Positions 18,243 to 28,872 are shown, counted from the stretch's first letter. The stretch: DNA of 64,000 nucleotides from Oscillospiraceae bacterium (GCA_910575695.1 CAJTGJ010000009.1:59360-123359), one strand, 5' to 3'. A program made the numbers and translations. Notes: generated by a model from the letters alone, not told the origin.

Positions 18243-18734
18243 TTATATATTGGAAAACCTATTCTTGAAATACCGATTTTTTCGCTCTCAGCGAATGATT
18301 TGCACTTTTTGTTTGGTGGCAATGTATCTACAGCAAAGTATTTCTTATTTATCATTTCCCATTCGGTCATCTGATCATAACACAGAGCATTTATCTCTTC
18401 TTCTGTCAAATTTCCATTTCCTATGTCAAACCACTTTCTCTCAATTTCGATATAATGCGTTCAATTCAGGCTGCATTTCTGAAAGCTCTTTAATGCGTTG
18501 CTGATATGGAAGATATTCATTTATTACACCTATAAGCTGACCAATCACGATAATTAGCCCCCACAAAAAGGAAAGCTGAGTCCATTGAGTCCAAGCAGCT
18601 ATGGCAGAAGATGAAGCAATAGCAATTACTATCTTTATATGTCTATTTAGTTTTACGCAACGCTCAAAGCAAGCACTAAAATAGTACAATTCGTATTTGA
18701 ACTGAGTCATTTGATTCCAATATCGTAACTGCAT
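18243..18734 (-). pseudogene. SLATT-like two-helix membrane protein, two frameshifts
   Basis: Reading 18734 to 18441 gives 97 aa with two adjacent membrane helices (KIVIAIASSSAIAAW; LSFLWGLIIVIGQLIGVI) and a soluble tail ending LNALYRN. In a shifted frame the tail continues with KWFDIGNGNLTEEEINAL and INKKYFAVDTLPPNKKC; after another shift at GAAAAAAT it ends RYFKNRFSNI with a stop at 18243, just before the next Shine-Dalgarno. The combined ~160-aa layout fits SLATT proteins, pore-forming effectors of nucleotide-signalling and other conflict systems. Both shifts are at A-rich runs, so a base-call error or recent decay is possible. It is 7 bp behind the DrmB-like gene. The family call is moderate. 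Confidence 0.5.
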
Positions 18735-18741
18735 AATATAG

Positions 18742-20547
18742 TCATTCTCTTTCTACATCTGAGTCAAGGTTCTCAAAAAATCCGATGGTAGAATCTTGCC
18801 GCCGTCCAATCAACGCCCCCCTATCCAGAAGAGAATTCCGCATGGCACATGCTGTTTCTGGCAAAAGCGTACACTGTGGGCAAGCAGCATAATTCAAGCC
18901 GAACAACCCCTGTGCGTCCCGGCCGCTCGAAGTTAGACAAAGGGGATCTGAGGAACACCAGCTTGCCTCGTCCAGCAAAGCGTCCAGATGTTCTCCCAAA
19001 TGTTCCGCCTGGCCAACCAATCCGCCTAAGCTGCCCTCTGCATCAGCGGCAGTGGTATAAATCAGTATCCCTGCCATGGGATTTCCGCCCGCATAAGTGG
19101 AATAGATTCGTTCCTTCATGGAAGCTGCCTGATAGCCGCAATCCACGGCAAGCGCCCGAATCAGCAAATGGGACAGCGTATGAAGAAGTACATACCGAGG
19201 GGACGGATTATTGCACCGAAAGTGGTTTTCTATTGCATTTTGCAGCATTGCATCATAAATCCTGGAATTTTGCGCCTCCCATTTTCGCACCATGTTCTCG
19301 TCTAACTCTATAAAAATGCCTTCACCATATTGTTCTACTGCTGGCAGCCAAGGCTGTCGCACTGAAAAGATGGGGGCAAGGCTGGGGCTGCTGTAGTCGC
19401 CATCCCAACTCCGGAGCCTGGTGAACCCCAAAAATGCGGCGACTTCTGTCAACCTGGTAACGGCAAAAATCTGATGAATCAGCCCTGCATACTTGGTCGG
19501 AACGGTCTTTTGAATAGATGAAAAATCGGAATCTGTATGATTTGCCTCATCCCGAAGTGCCAGATATTCATCCTCATAGAGCTGTTGTTCGTTCTGCGGA
19601 CGGTTTCTTCGATCTTGGTCGCTAAGGCCTTTCCAGATACTCAGGATTGCCTGTTCATTCACTCCAGGAAGATATTGTGCCAGGTTTTTTCGGATGTAAG
19701 CCAGAGCCTGCTCATCTGTACGATCCTCTAAGGCAGACATATGGCGCTGTAAAACACGGCTGATTTTTGTACTCCATGGCGGGATATTCAGTGCGCTGAC
19801 GTTCACAGGCATATACACGCCGGCGGCAGACCGAAGCCGTGTCACCGCATCTTCTGAGCAGGATGTTTTGTCATACTCCACCTTGAGCCATGGCCTGCGG
19901 CCAGAGCATTGATATACAGATTTTAGCCCGCCTGGAACCAACGCGCCCTGCATTGGCCTGTTGCTATCGCAGTCGTCGCAGATTACCAACAAGCTGCCAA
20001 TGCTGTTTCTTCCATCCACATTTCGAAGTCTCAGGTGTGGGCCGCCTTCCGCCGCCTTCACGCAGGGCTTCCCGTGGTGAACCCACGCGTCATATGGAAA
20101 GTCATCCAAATGTCCATGGCTACAGGCAACAATGAAACGGGAAGGAACCAGGCGGTTTCTGCATACTGGACATTTTAGGGCCCCCGACTGCATCCCTGCC
20201 AGACCACTGTCATGTGTCAGTCTCTCACAGCGGGGACAATACAGCATATTAGGAAACCGATATGCACCAACGTCCCGACTGCGCTCTTTTTGGTAAACCG
20301 CGTGTTGTTTTGAATCCCACTTTGGCCGAACAAAAAACTCTTTCCCAAGAACCTTTTCAAGGTTGTGACAATGTATCACCCGATCTTGGTCAGAATCATT
20401 CTCTGAATCGTACCAGCTGTCTGCCTCCGCCAGAATTGCGGTTTCATCCTTAAAATCCACCATTGCCCCAATGCCATAGGAAGTTACAAGCTGTGAGGTT
20501 CGTACTTCGCCCAAATGCTTCTGACGCTTTCGCCCGATTTTTCTCAT
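18742..20547 (-). CDS. drmB: DrmB-like DUF1998 protein
   Basis: 601 aa. Starts MRKIGRKRQKHLGEVRTSQL with SYGIGAMVDF, typical of DrmB. Two Cys clusters: CPRC...CPVC around 95-125, followed by FIVACSHGHLDDFPY, and a C-terminal DUF1998 zinc region (CSSDPLCL ... NYAACPQCTLLPETAC, about 535-575). In DISARM, DrmB pairs with the DrmA helicase in a DNA-binding complex that blocks phage DNA. Its start overlaps the helicase stop by 4 bp (ATGA). No DISARM methyltransferase or DrmC phospholipase-like gene is present here, so the symbol denotes homology, not a complete DISARM. Confidence 0.8.
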   Translation of the reverse strand: MRKIGRKRQKHLGEVRTSQLVTSYGIGAMVDFKDETAILAEADSWYDSENDSDQDRVIHCHNLEKVLGKEFFVRPKWDSKQHAVYQKERSRDVGAYRFPNMLYCPRCERLTHDSGLAGMQSGALKCPVCRNRLVPSRFIVACSHGHLDDFPYDAWVHHGKPCVKAAEGGPHLRLRNVDGRNSIGSLLVICDDCDSNRPMQGALVPGGLKSVYQCSGRRPWLKVEYDKTSCSEDAVTRLRSAAGVYMPVNVSALNIPPWSTKISRVLQRHMSALEDRTDEQALAYIRKNLAQYLPGVNEQAILSIWKGLSDQDRRNRPQNEQQLYEDEYLALRDEANHTDSDFSSIQKTVPTKYAGLIHQIFAVTRLTEVAAFLGFTRLRSWDGDYSSPSLAPIFSVRQPWLPAVEQYGEGIFIELDENMVRKWEAQNSRIYDAMLQNAIENHFRCNNPSPRYVLLHTLSHLLIRALAVDCGYQAASMKERIYSTYAGGNPMAGILIYTTAADAEGSLGGLVGQAEHLGEHLDALLDEASWCSSDPLCLTSSGRDAQGLFGLNYAACPQCTLLPETACAMRNSLLDRGALIGRRQDSTIGFFENLDSDVERE

Positions 20548-23500
20548 AGACGCGCCTCTCTTTTCATAAGATACACGTTTGATTGCGTATCAACACTTCG
20601 CATAGAATTCATGGTAGACGGAAAGATAGTGTACTCTGCTTTTTCAGCAGCGGTAAGCAAAATGTCCGTATCCTCTAATGAGCGGTTTGCAAGAGTATAC
20701 CGAAAATGGTTCCCCTTTTTGATAGCTGCATCCTCCCAGCAGACCGCAAAGTCCTCCAGCAAATCTGCCGCATATTCATAGGACTCCGGGGATTGACGCT
20801 GAATCCGGGTCAGAAGCTCATCGAGAATTGTCTGTACGTCATCCCGTTCCGCTCTGAAATTGCAGGCGTCCCCATCTTTCTGCAAGTCTTGAATTTGATG
20901 GCGGATGAGGATGACAAAAACTGCATGGAGCGCTTTTTCCAATGTTCTGGACGCATAAGGAGCCGCGCTGGTTGGCTCCACCATCCGATTTAGCGCCTGA
21001 TGATAGGTTTTAAACCGCTCGAAATGCCCTTTATCCCGAGCCCGCATCATGTGGAGCAGCACAATGATCAGGCCGGGGTTCGAGCGCCCCACACGGCTGG
21101 TAGCCTGGATATATTCCGCAGTGGTTTTCGGCTGACCGTATACAGTCATAAGCCCTAAGCGGGCAATGTCAATGCCTACCGACAACATATTGCTGGATAA
21201 AATATAGGAATAGGCGCCTGTCGCCGGGTAGTGCACTTGATCCAGGGTCAAGCGGACATCTGTGATCTCCCCCACGCTTTTACGGCTGGTAAGTTCCCCA
21301 TATTCATAAGTGCCGGCTTCAAACGGAGTTACTCCAACGCGTTCTGCGTCCAGCGCGAATTTGTGCCGTCGAAGGGATTCCGCATAAGCGCTGACACGGT
21401 CTAATATCAGCGTGTCTGCGGTGCCAAGATCCTTCAAAGAATTAAAATATCCTACATTGGTCCAAAAGTGGTCTATTACCGCATCCGGAGTTCCAATCCG
21501 CTGGAGATATCGAAGGGCAAAGGTGATAGATCCAAAGGTCCGCACAATGGCATCTACCAAGCTGCCGCCAGTCTCGCAGTATCCCACATACAAACGTTCC
21601 GGCCGTTCCGCCGCGCTTGCCCGTTTGGCAAAAAAGGAATTTGCGGCATCCAGCCCAGCCGGTGGAAATTGAAAGTGCCTGCGTCCATAGAGGGCCTGAA
21701 TCTGACCAGATGCATTGCACACCGTTGCCGTGGAAGCAATGATTTTTGGCCCTATGCCATTTCGCGTACACAGACAATCAATAGCAATCTCATAGAGACC
21801 GCTAATAGAACCCAGAGGGCCTGAGATCAAATGCAGCTCATCCTGAATCAGCAGGGATGGCGGCAAACCGTTTCCATCCGTTGCAAAAATGGCCCCTGCC
21901 CGGGGCTCCCAGGCCAATCGGGCAAATTTATCAATTGTGCTGATTAAAAGCGTCGGACGTCTTGCATAAATATCGTCATCTACCGTAATAATAGGTAATT
22001 CATCATGGAAGGGGCACGTTTGCTCAGGACACCTTGCACGAAACGATCCTTTTACAATGCTAAAAGAGGTATGAACATTCAGCGGTTCTCCGCAATACGG
22101 ACAGACATTCATCTGTATAGGGCTGCTGGTGACGCTTGCCTGATCGCCTTGCTGCAAAGCCTTCAACACGCTCTCTGCCGACTCCATGTCTTCGGATTCT
22201 GAAACCACGTGATTTGGTGTGACAGCGCTCCCAACCCACATTCCGATTGAAATTTCACCGCCAGGAATATGCTTGCGCCGCCGAATCAGCTCACATTCAC
22301 AGATCAAAGCCGCAGCCCGTTCAAACTGCTGAGCCGTCAGCATCCGAAGGGTATAGCGCATTAGAACTGTTACACCGCCAGTCTTTTGCGTAAGTCTCCT
22401 GAAAAAGATAGCAAAGGCCGCTACACCCAGGTATGCCTCTGTTTTGCCGCCGCCAGTAGGAAACCAGAGCAAGTCCACTGTATCGCGCCATTCGCCCTCA
22501 GGATCCACCAAGTCCGGCAGGCACATCACGATGTAGCAAAGTTGGAACGGATACCAAGCTACATCCGTTTCATCTTGTCCCCGCTTTTTGGAAGACTGGT
22601 GCTTCATCGCCTCATTGGCGTAAACAAAGGCCTGCCATGCAACAGGATGGTTTTCAAGAATATCCAGCCCGTGATCCAGCCTTTTAGCACACAGCTCTAT
22701 TTGGGACAGCGCCTTGTCCGCTGCACCTATGTAAATGGCGTCAATTTCTTCTGCACTAAGCTGATTTGCCCAGTCACGATAGCTCCGCACATAGCTGCGC
22801 AGTTCAGCAATCGCTTCTTTTCTGGTGATGTCCTGCCAGAAATTCATGTGAAAACAGTGGTATTTTTCTAACGGAACCGAAGCAATCATCTGAGGAACAA
22901 CCGCATAGGGAAGAAACTCACTGCGGATTGCGTCCACGATATCGTCATCATCCCAAGCAGCAGAGCAGCCATGTCCGGCTGCATACTGATGGGTATGTCG
23001 GTAGAGTAAATCCTGGCTTTTTCGATCCTCGTTGCCGATGGTATACAGCGCCCGGTCAATGGGACAAAAAGAGCCAAAAAGTTTAAGCTCACACTGAAAT
23101 AAAGCGTGGCAGTTGTTTTCGTTTTCATCGCGGCTGTATGGTAGGCAGTTTTCAATAGAAACCGTCCATAGACAGCTTCCATCCTGATATTTTCGACGGA
23201 AGGATACCCGCAAAACGGCCCGATCCCCCCAAAGCGGGCGTTTCAGGCCATGCTCCAGTTCAAGGGTGACACTGCCGGTATCCAAAGGTTGCCTTGTAAA
23301 AAGGTGCCGCCTTCGATATTTTTCTTGCACCTCATCTTGTCTGTGCACTTCATACGTTTCCCGCACTTCGCTGTGTTCATATACTGCAGCACTAAACTGG
23401 AAACTGATCTGCACAGTATCCCTCGGCAGTACAAAGGACAGCGCCATGACAGACGGCCTATAGCGGTTCGTTTCACGAATTACCTCAACAATTTCCTCCT

Positions 23501-23705
23501 CCGGGTCCCCGTCCGTGAGGATTGTGTCCTCTGGTTCCTCCGCCGCATTAGCGTGCTGCTCTTTTCTGGGCCAGAGAATCCCGCTCACATAGCTTTCTAA
23601 CGGCGGTTCGTCAAGAATCTCATCCATTTTAACAGGACCGACGGCATCTCGACGGATAAAATCCAAAAGGATGTCCCGTGCTTGGTAATACGCATCAAAA
23701 GGCAT
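20544..23705 (-). CDS. drmA: DrmA-like superfamily 2 helicase
   Basis: About 1053 aa from ATG (MPFDAYYQARDILLD), preceded by GGGGGA; a TTG seven codons upstream (23726) overlapping the previous stop is an alternative start. Walker A FPTGGGKTEAYLG (about 413-425), a CPYCGEPL...CPEQTC zinc finger (about 535-560), DExH-type box QDELH (about 620), and motif VI QATSRVGRSNPG (about 870). The start region (VGP...ESYVSGILWPRK) is typical of DrmA. It should translocate on or remodel DNA together with DrmB. Length is in the family range and nothing is missing by eye. Confidence 0.82.
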   Translation of the reverse strand: MPFDAYYQARDILLDFIRRDAVGPVKMDEILDEPPLESYVSGILWPRKEQHANAAEEPEDTILTDGDPEEEIVEVIRETNRYRPSVMALSFVLPRDTVQISFQFSAAVYEHSEVRETYEVHRQDEVQEKYRRRHLFTRQPLDTGSVTLELEHGLKRPLWGDRAVLRVSFRRKYQDGSCLWTVSIENCLPYSRDENENNCHALFQCELKLFGSFCPIDRALYTIGNEDRKSQDLLYRHTHQYAAGHGCSAAWDDDDIVDAIRSEFLPYAVVPQMIASVPLEKYHCFHMNFWQDITRKEAIAELRSYVRSYRDWANQLSAEEIDAIYIGAADKALSQIELCAKRLDHGLDILENHPVAWQAFVYANEAMKHQSSKKRGQDETDVAWYPFQLCYIVMCLPDLVDPEGEWRDTVDLLWFPTGGGKTEAYLGVAAFAIFFRRLTQKTGGVTVLMRYTLRMLTAQQFERAAALICECELIRRRKHIPGGEISIGMWVGSAVTPNHVVSESEDMESAESVLKALQQGDQASVTSSPIQMNVCPYCGEPLNVHTSFSIVKGSFRARCPEQTCPFHDELPIITVDDDIYARRPTLLISTIDKFARLAWEPRAGAIFATDGNGLPPSLLIQDELHLISGPLGSISGLYEIAIDCLCTRNGIGPKIIASTATVCNASGQIQALYGRRHFQFPPAGLDAANSFFAKRASAAERPERLYVGYCETGGSLVDAIVRTFGSITFALRYLQRIGTPDAVIDHFWTNVGYFNSLKDLGTADTLILDRVSAYAESLRRHKFALDAERVGVTPFEAGTYEYGELTSRKSVGEITDVRLTLDQVHYPATGAYSYILSSNMLSVGIDIARLGLMTVYGQPKTTAEYIQATSRVGRSNPGLIIVLLHMMRARDKGHFERFKTYHQALNRMVEPTSAAPYASRTLEKALHAVFVILIRHQIQDLQKDGDACNFRAERDDVQTILDELLTRIQRQSPESYEYAADLLEDFAVCWEDAAIKKGNHFRYTLANRSLEDTDILLTAAEKAEYTIFPSTMNSMRSVDTQSNVYLMKREARL

Positions 23706-23722
23706 TGTGGAATCCCCCAAAC

Positions 23723-26092
23723 TCAAGAGTAGTTGATGTGTGCAAAGCCGCCCAATTCGTAACCCAGCCAGCAGCCGGAGGCTTGGTAGACATTCTCTGT
23801 TTTTGCCACATTCGGCTCAACGACCGTAATCAGTGCGGAAATGTATGCGGAATCAATGCTGACAGGCATATTTTTGTTGTTATTTGTCGCTTGAAACCCC
23901 GCAAACAGCGCATCTGTAAAAGAACCGTTTGTTTTCCCAATCATACAGCCATCACAGAAGATATCGAAGCCGCTGCCACTGGTTGAGGGATATAATTCCA
24001 AATCAATCCCAGGTGCCATTTGTGCCAGTAGTTCCTGAATCTGCTGCGCGTCCGATCCGGCAACGCAGGAAAACAGGTCTACATCGTCAGGCTGCATCGT
24101 AATTCCTCCGCAAAAACGTTTGATCCCTTTTCTTTTATAAGGAATTGCCTTTATCCAGCGATCCCCGCCCAGGCATTTCAGATAACTATCCATCGCTCCC
24201 TGCGTATAGATTTCGGACTCCACATCTATTATTTGAATATCTTTTTTTGCCCTGGTTACGGCAACATAAGAAGCTTTCAGTGCATCTGCTCTTACCCCCG
24301 CCGCCTTTTCCTGCCCTTTCAACACCAGCGGAGAATCCAGCCAATACACATGATCCGCCTCGCTACCCTTTGCCCGATGTACCGTGGAGACAATGACGCC
24401 ATTCTCAGGCAGGTTGAGACAGATATCTGGCAGGGCGTCCAGTCTCATCAGCCGCCCCAAGGCCTCCCTTCGGTGCAACACAGCAGATCTTGTGTGGGAA
24501 TCCAAGGATTTCAGCGCCTCCCATTTTTCTTCGATATCCTCGATGCCTTTGTGCGCTGCCAAATCCCCAAAGGTTTCTCTGCTGATTAGCTCCTCTGTAC
24601 AGCCGCCCAAAATCATACCAATCCATGGCGCAAGCGATTTGTGGCCCGCGGCCTGCATTACTGTATGGTCAACAAAGCCGCTTTCTCCTCCAAAAAGCTT
24701 ATCGCTTATCACAGCGGCTTCCCCATTGGTTTTGCACAGAATGAGATCGCTTTGCATTGTCAGTTTTTGAGGTAATCCCTTTATCCCACAGCTTGGACGA
24801 AGGTTCCTCAGCTGGGCCTTACATTCACTTAGAGTTTGTTCCTGTTCAGCCTCTGTACCATGCAGCAAAGAGTCTCGCATCTGCATCCCCATCTGGTCAA
24901 GAATATCTGCCTGCCTGTGATTTGTCTCCAACTCACAAATTTGAAAGTTTTGCTCTGCAATCCAGCAGAACAGTTTTTCCGAAGTCCAGTCACCTTTAGC
25001 CCTTGCGTTCCAGTCGTAAATCGCCTGACAGCTGTCCCCCAAAAGCAGTACGCCAAAAGACGCGTTCTCGATCATTGTCTGTAGCATCCTGGCGCGGTTT
25101 CCTACTGTGTCCTGTACCTCGTCGACAATTAAATATGCAACTTCATCTAAAATATCCGGGTTCTTTCCCAGCTTTTCGATAAACATCTCAATGCGCTGTT
25201 CGTAGTTCAACCCCGGCGGCAGTTCGTCGGCCAAGGCATAGGTAGCAAAGGAATCAAACGTACGGATAATCAGGCCCCCGTCTTCCATCAAGGCATCGGC
25301 GCGATGGCCGACCGCATCCCTAAAGCGGGATCCAATTACGTTTACCGCATTCTTTGAAAAGCACAGGACCAGGACGGTTCCTTCAAAATCATTCCCCTCA
25401 AAAATCTTGCACAGCCGTTTCACAACAGTATAGGTTTTCCCGGTACCTGGGCCGGCATTGACAAAAATGCGGCTCTCTAACCCGGCACAGATGACATTAT
25501 CTTGGGTAATCGTTTCTGTTCTCTGAATCGGCTGGTTTTCCTGGGGAGGGGGCTCCTCAGATTTTTCAGTCCGCCCTGCAAAAGTTTTGTCCTCTGAGGG
25601 CTTCAAAACAGCGTCTTCGGAAATTGTATTCTCCCGCCTGGTCTCTACGGGCAGCGGTCCAAATACCGTTTCCTTCCCTGGCAGCATAGTCAAAGATTTT
25701 GTCGGCTGGAAAGGTGCTTGAGCAGTCAATTCCGGCTCGAATTCCACCGAATCAGGCTGTGCATACTCCCGATGAACCTTCTCAAAGTTCGGCTTTGCGG
25801 AACACTCTGGATAGCGTTCACAATCCGTTTCCTCACAGCGGCACACCAATTGATTGCCCCCAATAGGCACACCCCACGACATTGTGCCAACTTCATAGGC
25901 GCATTTTGGGGAAGCCTGCTCGACAATCCTGCGCTGGAGCGGCGAGAGCGGCGCATCACAAATTTTTGTGCTTGGATTATAATATTGTTTCAGCACAGCA
26001 TAATCCCGGAGCTGCAGGATAAAGTCCGAATCAAACGTGCTTTGGGTCTTGTTGATGTACACATTACTTCGCAGGGTAACATTGCTTTTCAT
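23723..26092 (-). CDS. UvrD/PcrA-like superfamily 1 helicase of the defence operon
   Basis: 789 aa. N-terminal ~200 residues are unusual: a Cys cluster (CRCEETDCERYPEC, about 80-95) and a Pro-rich linker. Then an SF1A core: Walker A NAGPGTGKT (about 210-218), Walker B LIVDEVQDT (about 325), motif III LLLGDSCQAIYDW, motif V VSTVHRAKGSEADHVYW and motif VI SYVAVTRAKKDI (about 610). About 170 further residues of unknown fold end the protein. It should unwind DNA, perhaps phage replication intermediates. Start is 13 bp after the Hsp70 gene stop; its stop touches the DrmA-like gene. Confidence 0.82.
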   Translation of the reverse strand: MKSNVTLRSNVYINKTQSTFDSDFILQLRDYAVLKQYYNPSTKICDAPLSPLQRRIVEQASPKCAYEVGTMSWGVPIGGNQLVCRCEETDCERYPECSAKPNFEKVHREYAQPDSVEFEPELTAQAPFQPTKSLTMLPGKETVFGPLPVETRRENTISEDAVLKPSEDKTFAGRTEKSEEPPPQENQPIQRTETITQDNVICAGLESRIFVNAGPGTGKTYTVVKRLCKIFEGNDFEGTVLVLCFSKNAVNVIGSRFRDAVGHRADALMEDGGLIIRTFDSFATYALADELPPGLNYEQRIEMFIEKLGKNPDILDEVAYLIVDEVQDTVGNRARMLQTMIENASFGVLLLGDSCQAIYDWNARAKGDWTSEKLFCWIAEQNFQICELETNHRQADILDQMGMQMRDSLLHGTEAEQEQTLSECKAQLRNLRPSCGIKGLPQKLTMQSDLILCKTNGEAAVISDKLFGGESGFVDHTVMQAAGHKSLAPWIGMILGGCTEELISRETFGDLAAHKGIEDIEEKWEALKSLDSHTRSAVLHRREALGRLMRLDALPDICLNLPENGVIVSTVHRAKGSEADHVYWLDSPLVLKGQEKAAGVRADALKASYVAVTRAKKDIQIIDVESEIYTQGAMDSYLKCLGGDRWIKAIPYKRKGIKRFCGGITMQPDDVDLFSCVAGSDAQQIQELLAQMAPGIDLELYPSTSGSGFDIFCDGCMIGKTNGSFTDALFAGFQATNNNKNMPVSIDSAYISALITVVEPNVAKTENVYQASGCWLGYELGGFAHINYS

Positions 26093-26105
26093 ATGTCAAT
26101 GCGCC

Positions 26106-27512
26106 TCACTCAATACAATACGTGAACTCAAGCTGATTAATATCAGTCCTTTGTCCCATTTTTTCGGAGTAGGTACTTTTAATTTCTACATGGGCAATCA
26201 TATCATCATCAATGGATGCACGAAGCCGCAGGCCTTCCGCTGTGAAGCCTTTGATGGGCACCACAATACGCTTCAACTCATTCTTTTGGTCATCTGCCAG
26301 GATGAACACTGCATTTGTAGTGTCCTCCACCACACCGAAGCTCAACTCCGGAGCATCACATGGGATGGCCTGTCCTGCCTCAAAAATCGGGTAGACAGAT
26401 CCGTCTGCGAGCAGAACGCCGAAGTCGTGCTGTAACCTGTAAACAGGCCGTTTCCCTGCCAAAAAGGCAGCTCCGCCAGCTACCGTCCATTGAATATTAT
26501 CCGGACGATGTACAATGCCGCCGCAGACCTCCTCCATCCGATTGACAATCGGACGCATCTCGCAGCTTCCACCCACCATCAAAACAGCATCCAACTGACC
26601 CAGTGAAATATTTGCTTTATCCAACGCTTGGTTCAGAACCTGAACTGCGTCCCCTACCCGCCTGGCAATCAGGCTTTGAAATTCTTCCAAGGTAATGCTT
26701 TGGCGAATCATAGCTTTACCGCCATATTTCATCAATCGAACCGGGGCGAAATCTTCAACAGAAAGCCTCTTTTTTGCGTCTTCACTTCGATCAATAATTT
26801 GATCCCGCTCAATATCAGTCATATCTTCAAACGCCTTCGGAACTCCGATCTCCTGCATAACCCTTGCATGAAGATGGCGGGCGAGCATTTCATCAATGTC
26901 ATTGCCTCCCAGGCTCCTGCCAGCTATGGCCAGTTCATGGATGGTTCCCTGCTCCTCGGAAATCAGGCTGACATCCAATGTTCCCCCGCCCCAATCGAAC
27001 ACAGCTACGTTACTGGCACCCGCAAGTTCTTTCCGGCAATGGATATAAGCCGCGGTGGGTTCGCTGACAAAGGACCGCACTGAAATTCCCGCCTGCCAGG
27101 CTGCATCACGCAGGGCACACCGCTGTTCCGGCCTAAAGTCTACCGGGATGGAAATGACTGCGTCCTTCATTTCAACTCCAGACTGCTGCTCCACACTGGC
27201 TTTTACATATTGAAGGAACAGTGCTGTAACATCGATTGGGGAATAAGATCCCCCTGCGACTGAAATGCGCTCTTTTTTTCCTAAAATGGATTTAAAGGAA
27301 GAAATTACTGTATATCCCTCTGTTTTCAACTGGCGACGGCGCTTCTTTACCTCTGTACCAAACAGAGGTGGCTTTTCTGGATGCAGCGCGACCAAGGATG
27401 GAAAAGGCAGGTTGTTTTCACCGCACCGTGTAGCTGATATGCCATGATCTGTGAACAAATACTCAACAACCGCAGTATTCGTTGTACCAAAATCGATGCC
27501 AAACGATATCAT
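26106..27512 (-). CDS. Hsp70/DnaK-like ATPase of the defence operon
   Basis: 468 aa. Actin-fold ATPase signatures of Hsp70: GIDFGTTNT (phosphate 1, residues 5-13), VFDWGGGTLDVS (phosphate 2) and VLMVGGSCEMRP (adenosine). The C-terminal ~100 residues resemble a reduced beta substrate-binding part; the helical lid of DnaK (about 640 aa) is missing. A dedicated, shortened Hsp70 inside a helicase operon suggests ATP-driven assembly, sensing or disassembly of the complex (inference). ATG directly follows the upstream stop (TAAATG) with GGAGGGG, so it is coupled to the coiled-coil gene. Confidence 0.85.
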   Translation of the reverse strand: MISFGIDFGTTNTAVVEYLFTDHGISATRCGENNLPFPSLVALHPEKPPLFGTEVKKRRRQLKTEGYTVISSFKSILGKKERISVAGGSYSPIDVTALFLQYVKASVEQQSGVEMKDAVISIPVDFRPEQRCALRDAAWQAGISVRSFVSEPTAAYIHCRKELAGASNVAVFDWGGGTLDVSLISEEQGTIHELAIAGRSLGGNDIDEMLARHLHARVMQEIGVPKAFEDMTDIERDQIIDRSEDAKKRLSVEDFAPVRLMKYGGKAMIRQSITLEEFQSLIARRVGDAVQVLNQALDKANISLGQLDAVLMVGGSCEMRPIVNRMEEVCGGIVHRPDNIQWTVAGGAAFLAGKRPVYRLQHDFGVLLADGSVYPIFEAGQAIPCDAPELSFGVVEDTTNAVFILADDQKNELKRIVVPIKGFTAEGLRLRASIDDDMIAHVEIKSTYSEKMGQRTDINQLEFTYCIE

Positions 27513-28835
27513 TTATTTCCCCTCCAAGGGAATACCCTTAAAACGCAGAGTATCTAATAAGTCACCAAGAAGCGCAGTCAGAATGCCTAAATCATTTTGC
27601 GCTTCAGGCAAGCTGGCGTCTTCCACGAGCGATTTTAGCGCGGATGCAAGTTCCTCCTTGTATCCGGCTATGGCCTGAGCTGCCGAATTTTCGTTCATGC
27701 GCTGGAGCGTTTCAACTGTTTTGTCCAGTTCTTCATTCTTTTCACACACAGTCTTTATCTGCCCTTCGGCCTCTGAAAGACGACTTTGGAGTGCAACAGC
27801 CGTTTCTGCCTTCGATTTAGCATCATCTTTTGCTGATTGGAGCTCTTGCAACAGGTAAATCGATTGCAGTTCCAGCTTTTTGATTTGCGTTTCAGCTTTT
27901 GCCAGCGCATCCTTCAGATCCGCTGTGCTCTGGAGCTGGAGCGTAGCCCAAGCCAACGCGCGCTCCAGCAGCTTGATTCCATCGGTTTCCTCATCATTTG
28001 CAATGGGTTTCTGAGCAATGGCCTTTGCTGGTTCTGGGTTTTTGGGCCCAGAGAAAATGTTTGCGTTTTCAGCGCTTGGGACGGTATTTTCCGGGCTCAC
28101 TTCCTCCACTAAACCAGCCGGCTGTAATTTATTTATCTCGATGGTTCCTTTTTCCTCGTCCTGCTCTATCTCAGCCGGAGTTGTGCCAGACACCGCGTTT
28201 TCTATAGCAATGCTTCTGCTGTTTGCATCCTCAAAGGTAGAATCATTTAAATGGTTTTTTTCTAAAAATGATTGGTATAGAGCCTTTGTTTCAGCACCAG
28301 AAAAATCAGAGAACATTGCGTTATAGAAATCCGCCAGATTTTTCCGTGGCACAGGCCAATCACACACATTTAATAGAAGAAGCTTTTTCAAATCCGACAG
28401 CTGACAGTTATCACGCATTTTAACAGTCTCGCTTGGAGCAATTTTATCATCCCAGTTGCAGATATACCACTGAAGTTCGGGCAAAACTTCTCCTGCGCTT
28501 TCAACGTATTTTAGTCTCACAGCCAAAGCCTGCGCAATCCTCCGGAACATATATGCTCGATTATTACCTTTAGAGTTCAATTTTGCATATTCCAAAAAGG
28601 AGTGATTCAGTACATTTTGGACATTCTCTGGAAGCACGGGATACATTTCTTCGTAAACGAACCCTACCGCTTGACAAGGGAAAGACATTAAAGCCTCAAT
28701 GCAGCCAAAATAGTCTGGATTTTCCGAGAGGAGTTCCCGCCTCATCTGCCCAAGCAATTCCGAAGCCAACTTATTACTGAATTTTTTTTTCTGGCCTTTC
28801 GTGATTCGAGAAGACCATTCCCGTATATTCTCCAC
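27513..28835 (-). CDS. Unknown helical/coiled-coil protein, first gene of the defence operon
   Basis: 440 aa, GTG start behind GGAGGG. No family recognised. N-terminal ~190 residues look helical and globular (ELLGQMRRELLSENPDYFG, NNRAYMFRRIAQALAVRL); 190-285 is an acidic, Pro-rich linker; 290-400 is a long coiled coil (LKDALAKAETQIKKLELQ..., EEELDKTVETLQRM-like heptads); a short C-terminal helical cap follows. The coiled coil plus cap next to an Hsp70 recalls GrpE-like exchange factors in layout, but no GrpE motif is seen. It may be the Hsp70 partner (inference). Confidence 0.65.
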   Translation of the reverse strand: MENIREWSSRITKGQKKKFSNKLASELLGQMRRELLSENPDYFGCIEALMSFPCQAVGFVYEEMYPVLPENVQNVLNHSFLEYAKLNSKGNNRAYMFRRIAQALAVRLKYVESAGEVLPELQWYICNWDDKIAPSETVKMRDNCQLSDLKKLLLLNVCDWPVPRKNLADFYNAMFSDFSGAETKALYQSFLEKNHLNDSTFEDANSRSIAIENAVSGTTPAEIEQDEEKGTIEINKLQPAGLVEEVSPENTVPSAENANIFSGPKNPEPAKAIAQKPIANDEETDGIKLLERALAWATLQLQSTADLKDALAKAETQIKKLELQSIYLLQELQSAKDDAKSKAETAVALQSRLSEAEGQIKTVCEKNEELDKTVETLQRMNENSAAQAIAGYKEELASALKSLVEDASLPEAQNDLGILTALLGDLLDTLRFKGIPLEGK

Positions 28836-28872
28836 ACTAATCCCTCCATCAAGTATTTTTTCGCCATTTTAC

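Noticed and set aside
18742..23705. Standard DISARM class 1 or 2
   Set aside because: No methyltransferase, DrmC, DrmD or DrmE gene within the operon or nearby.
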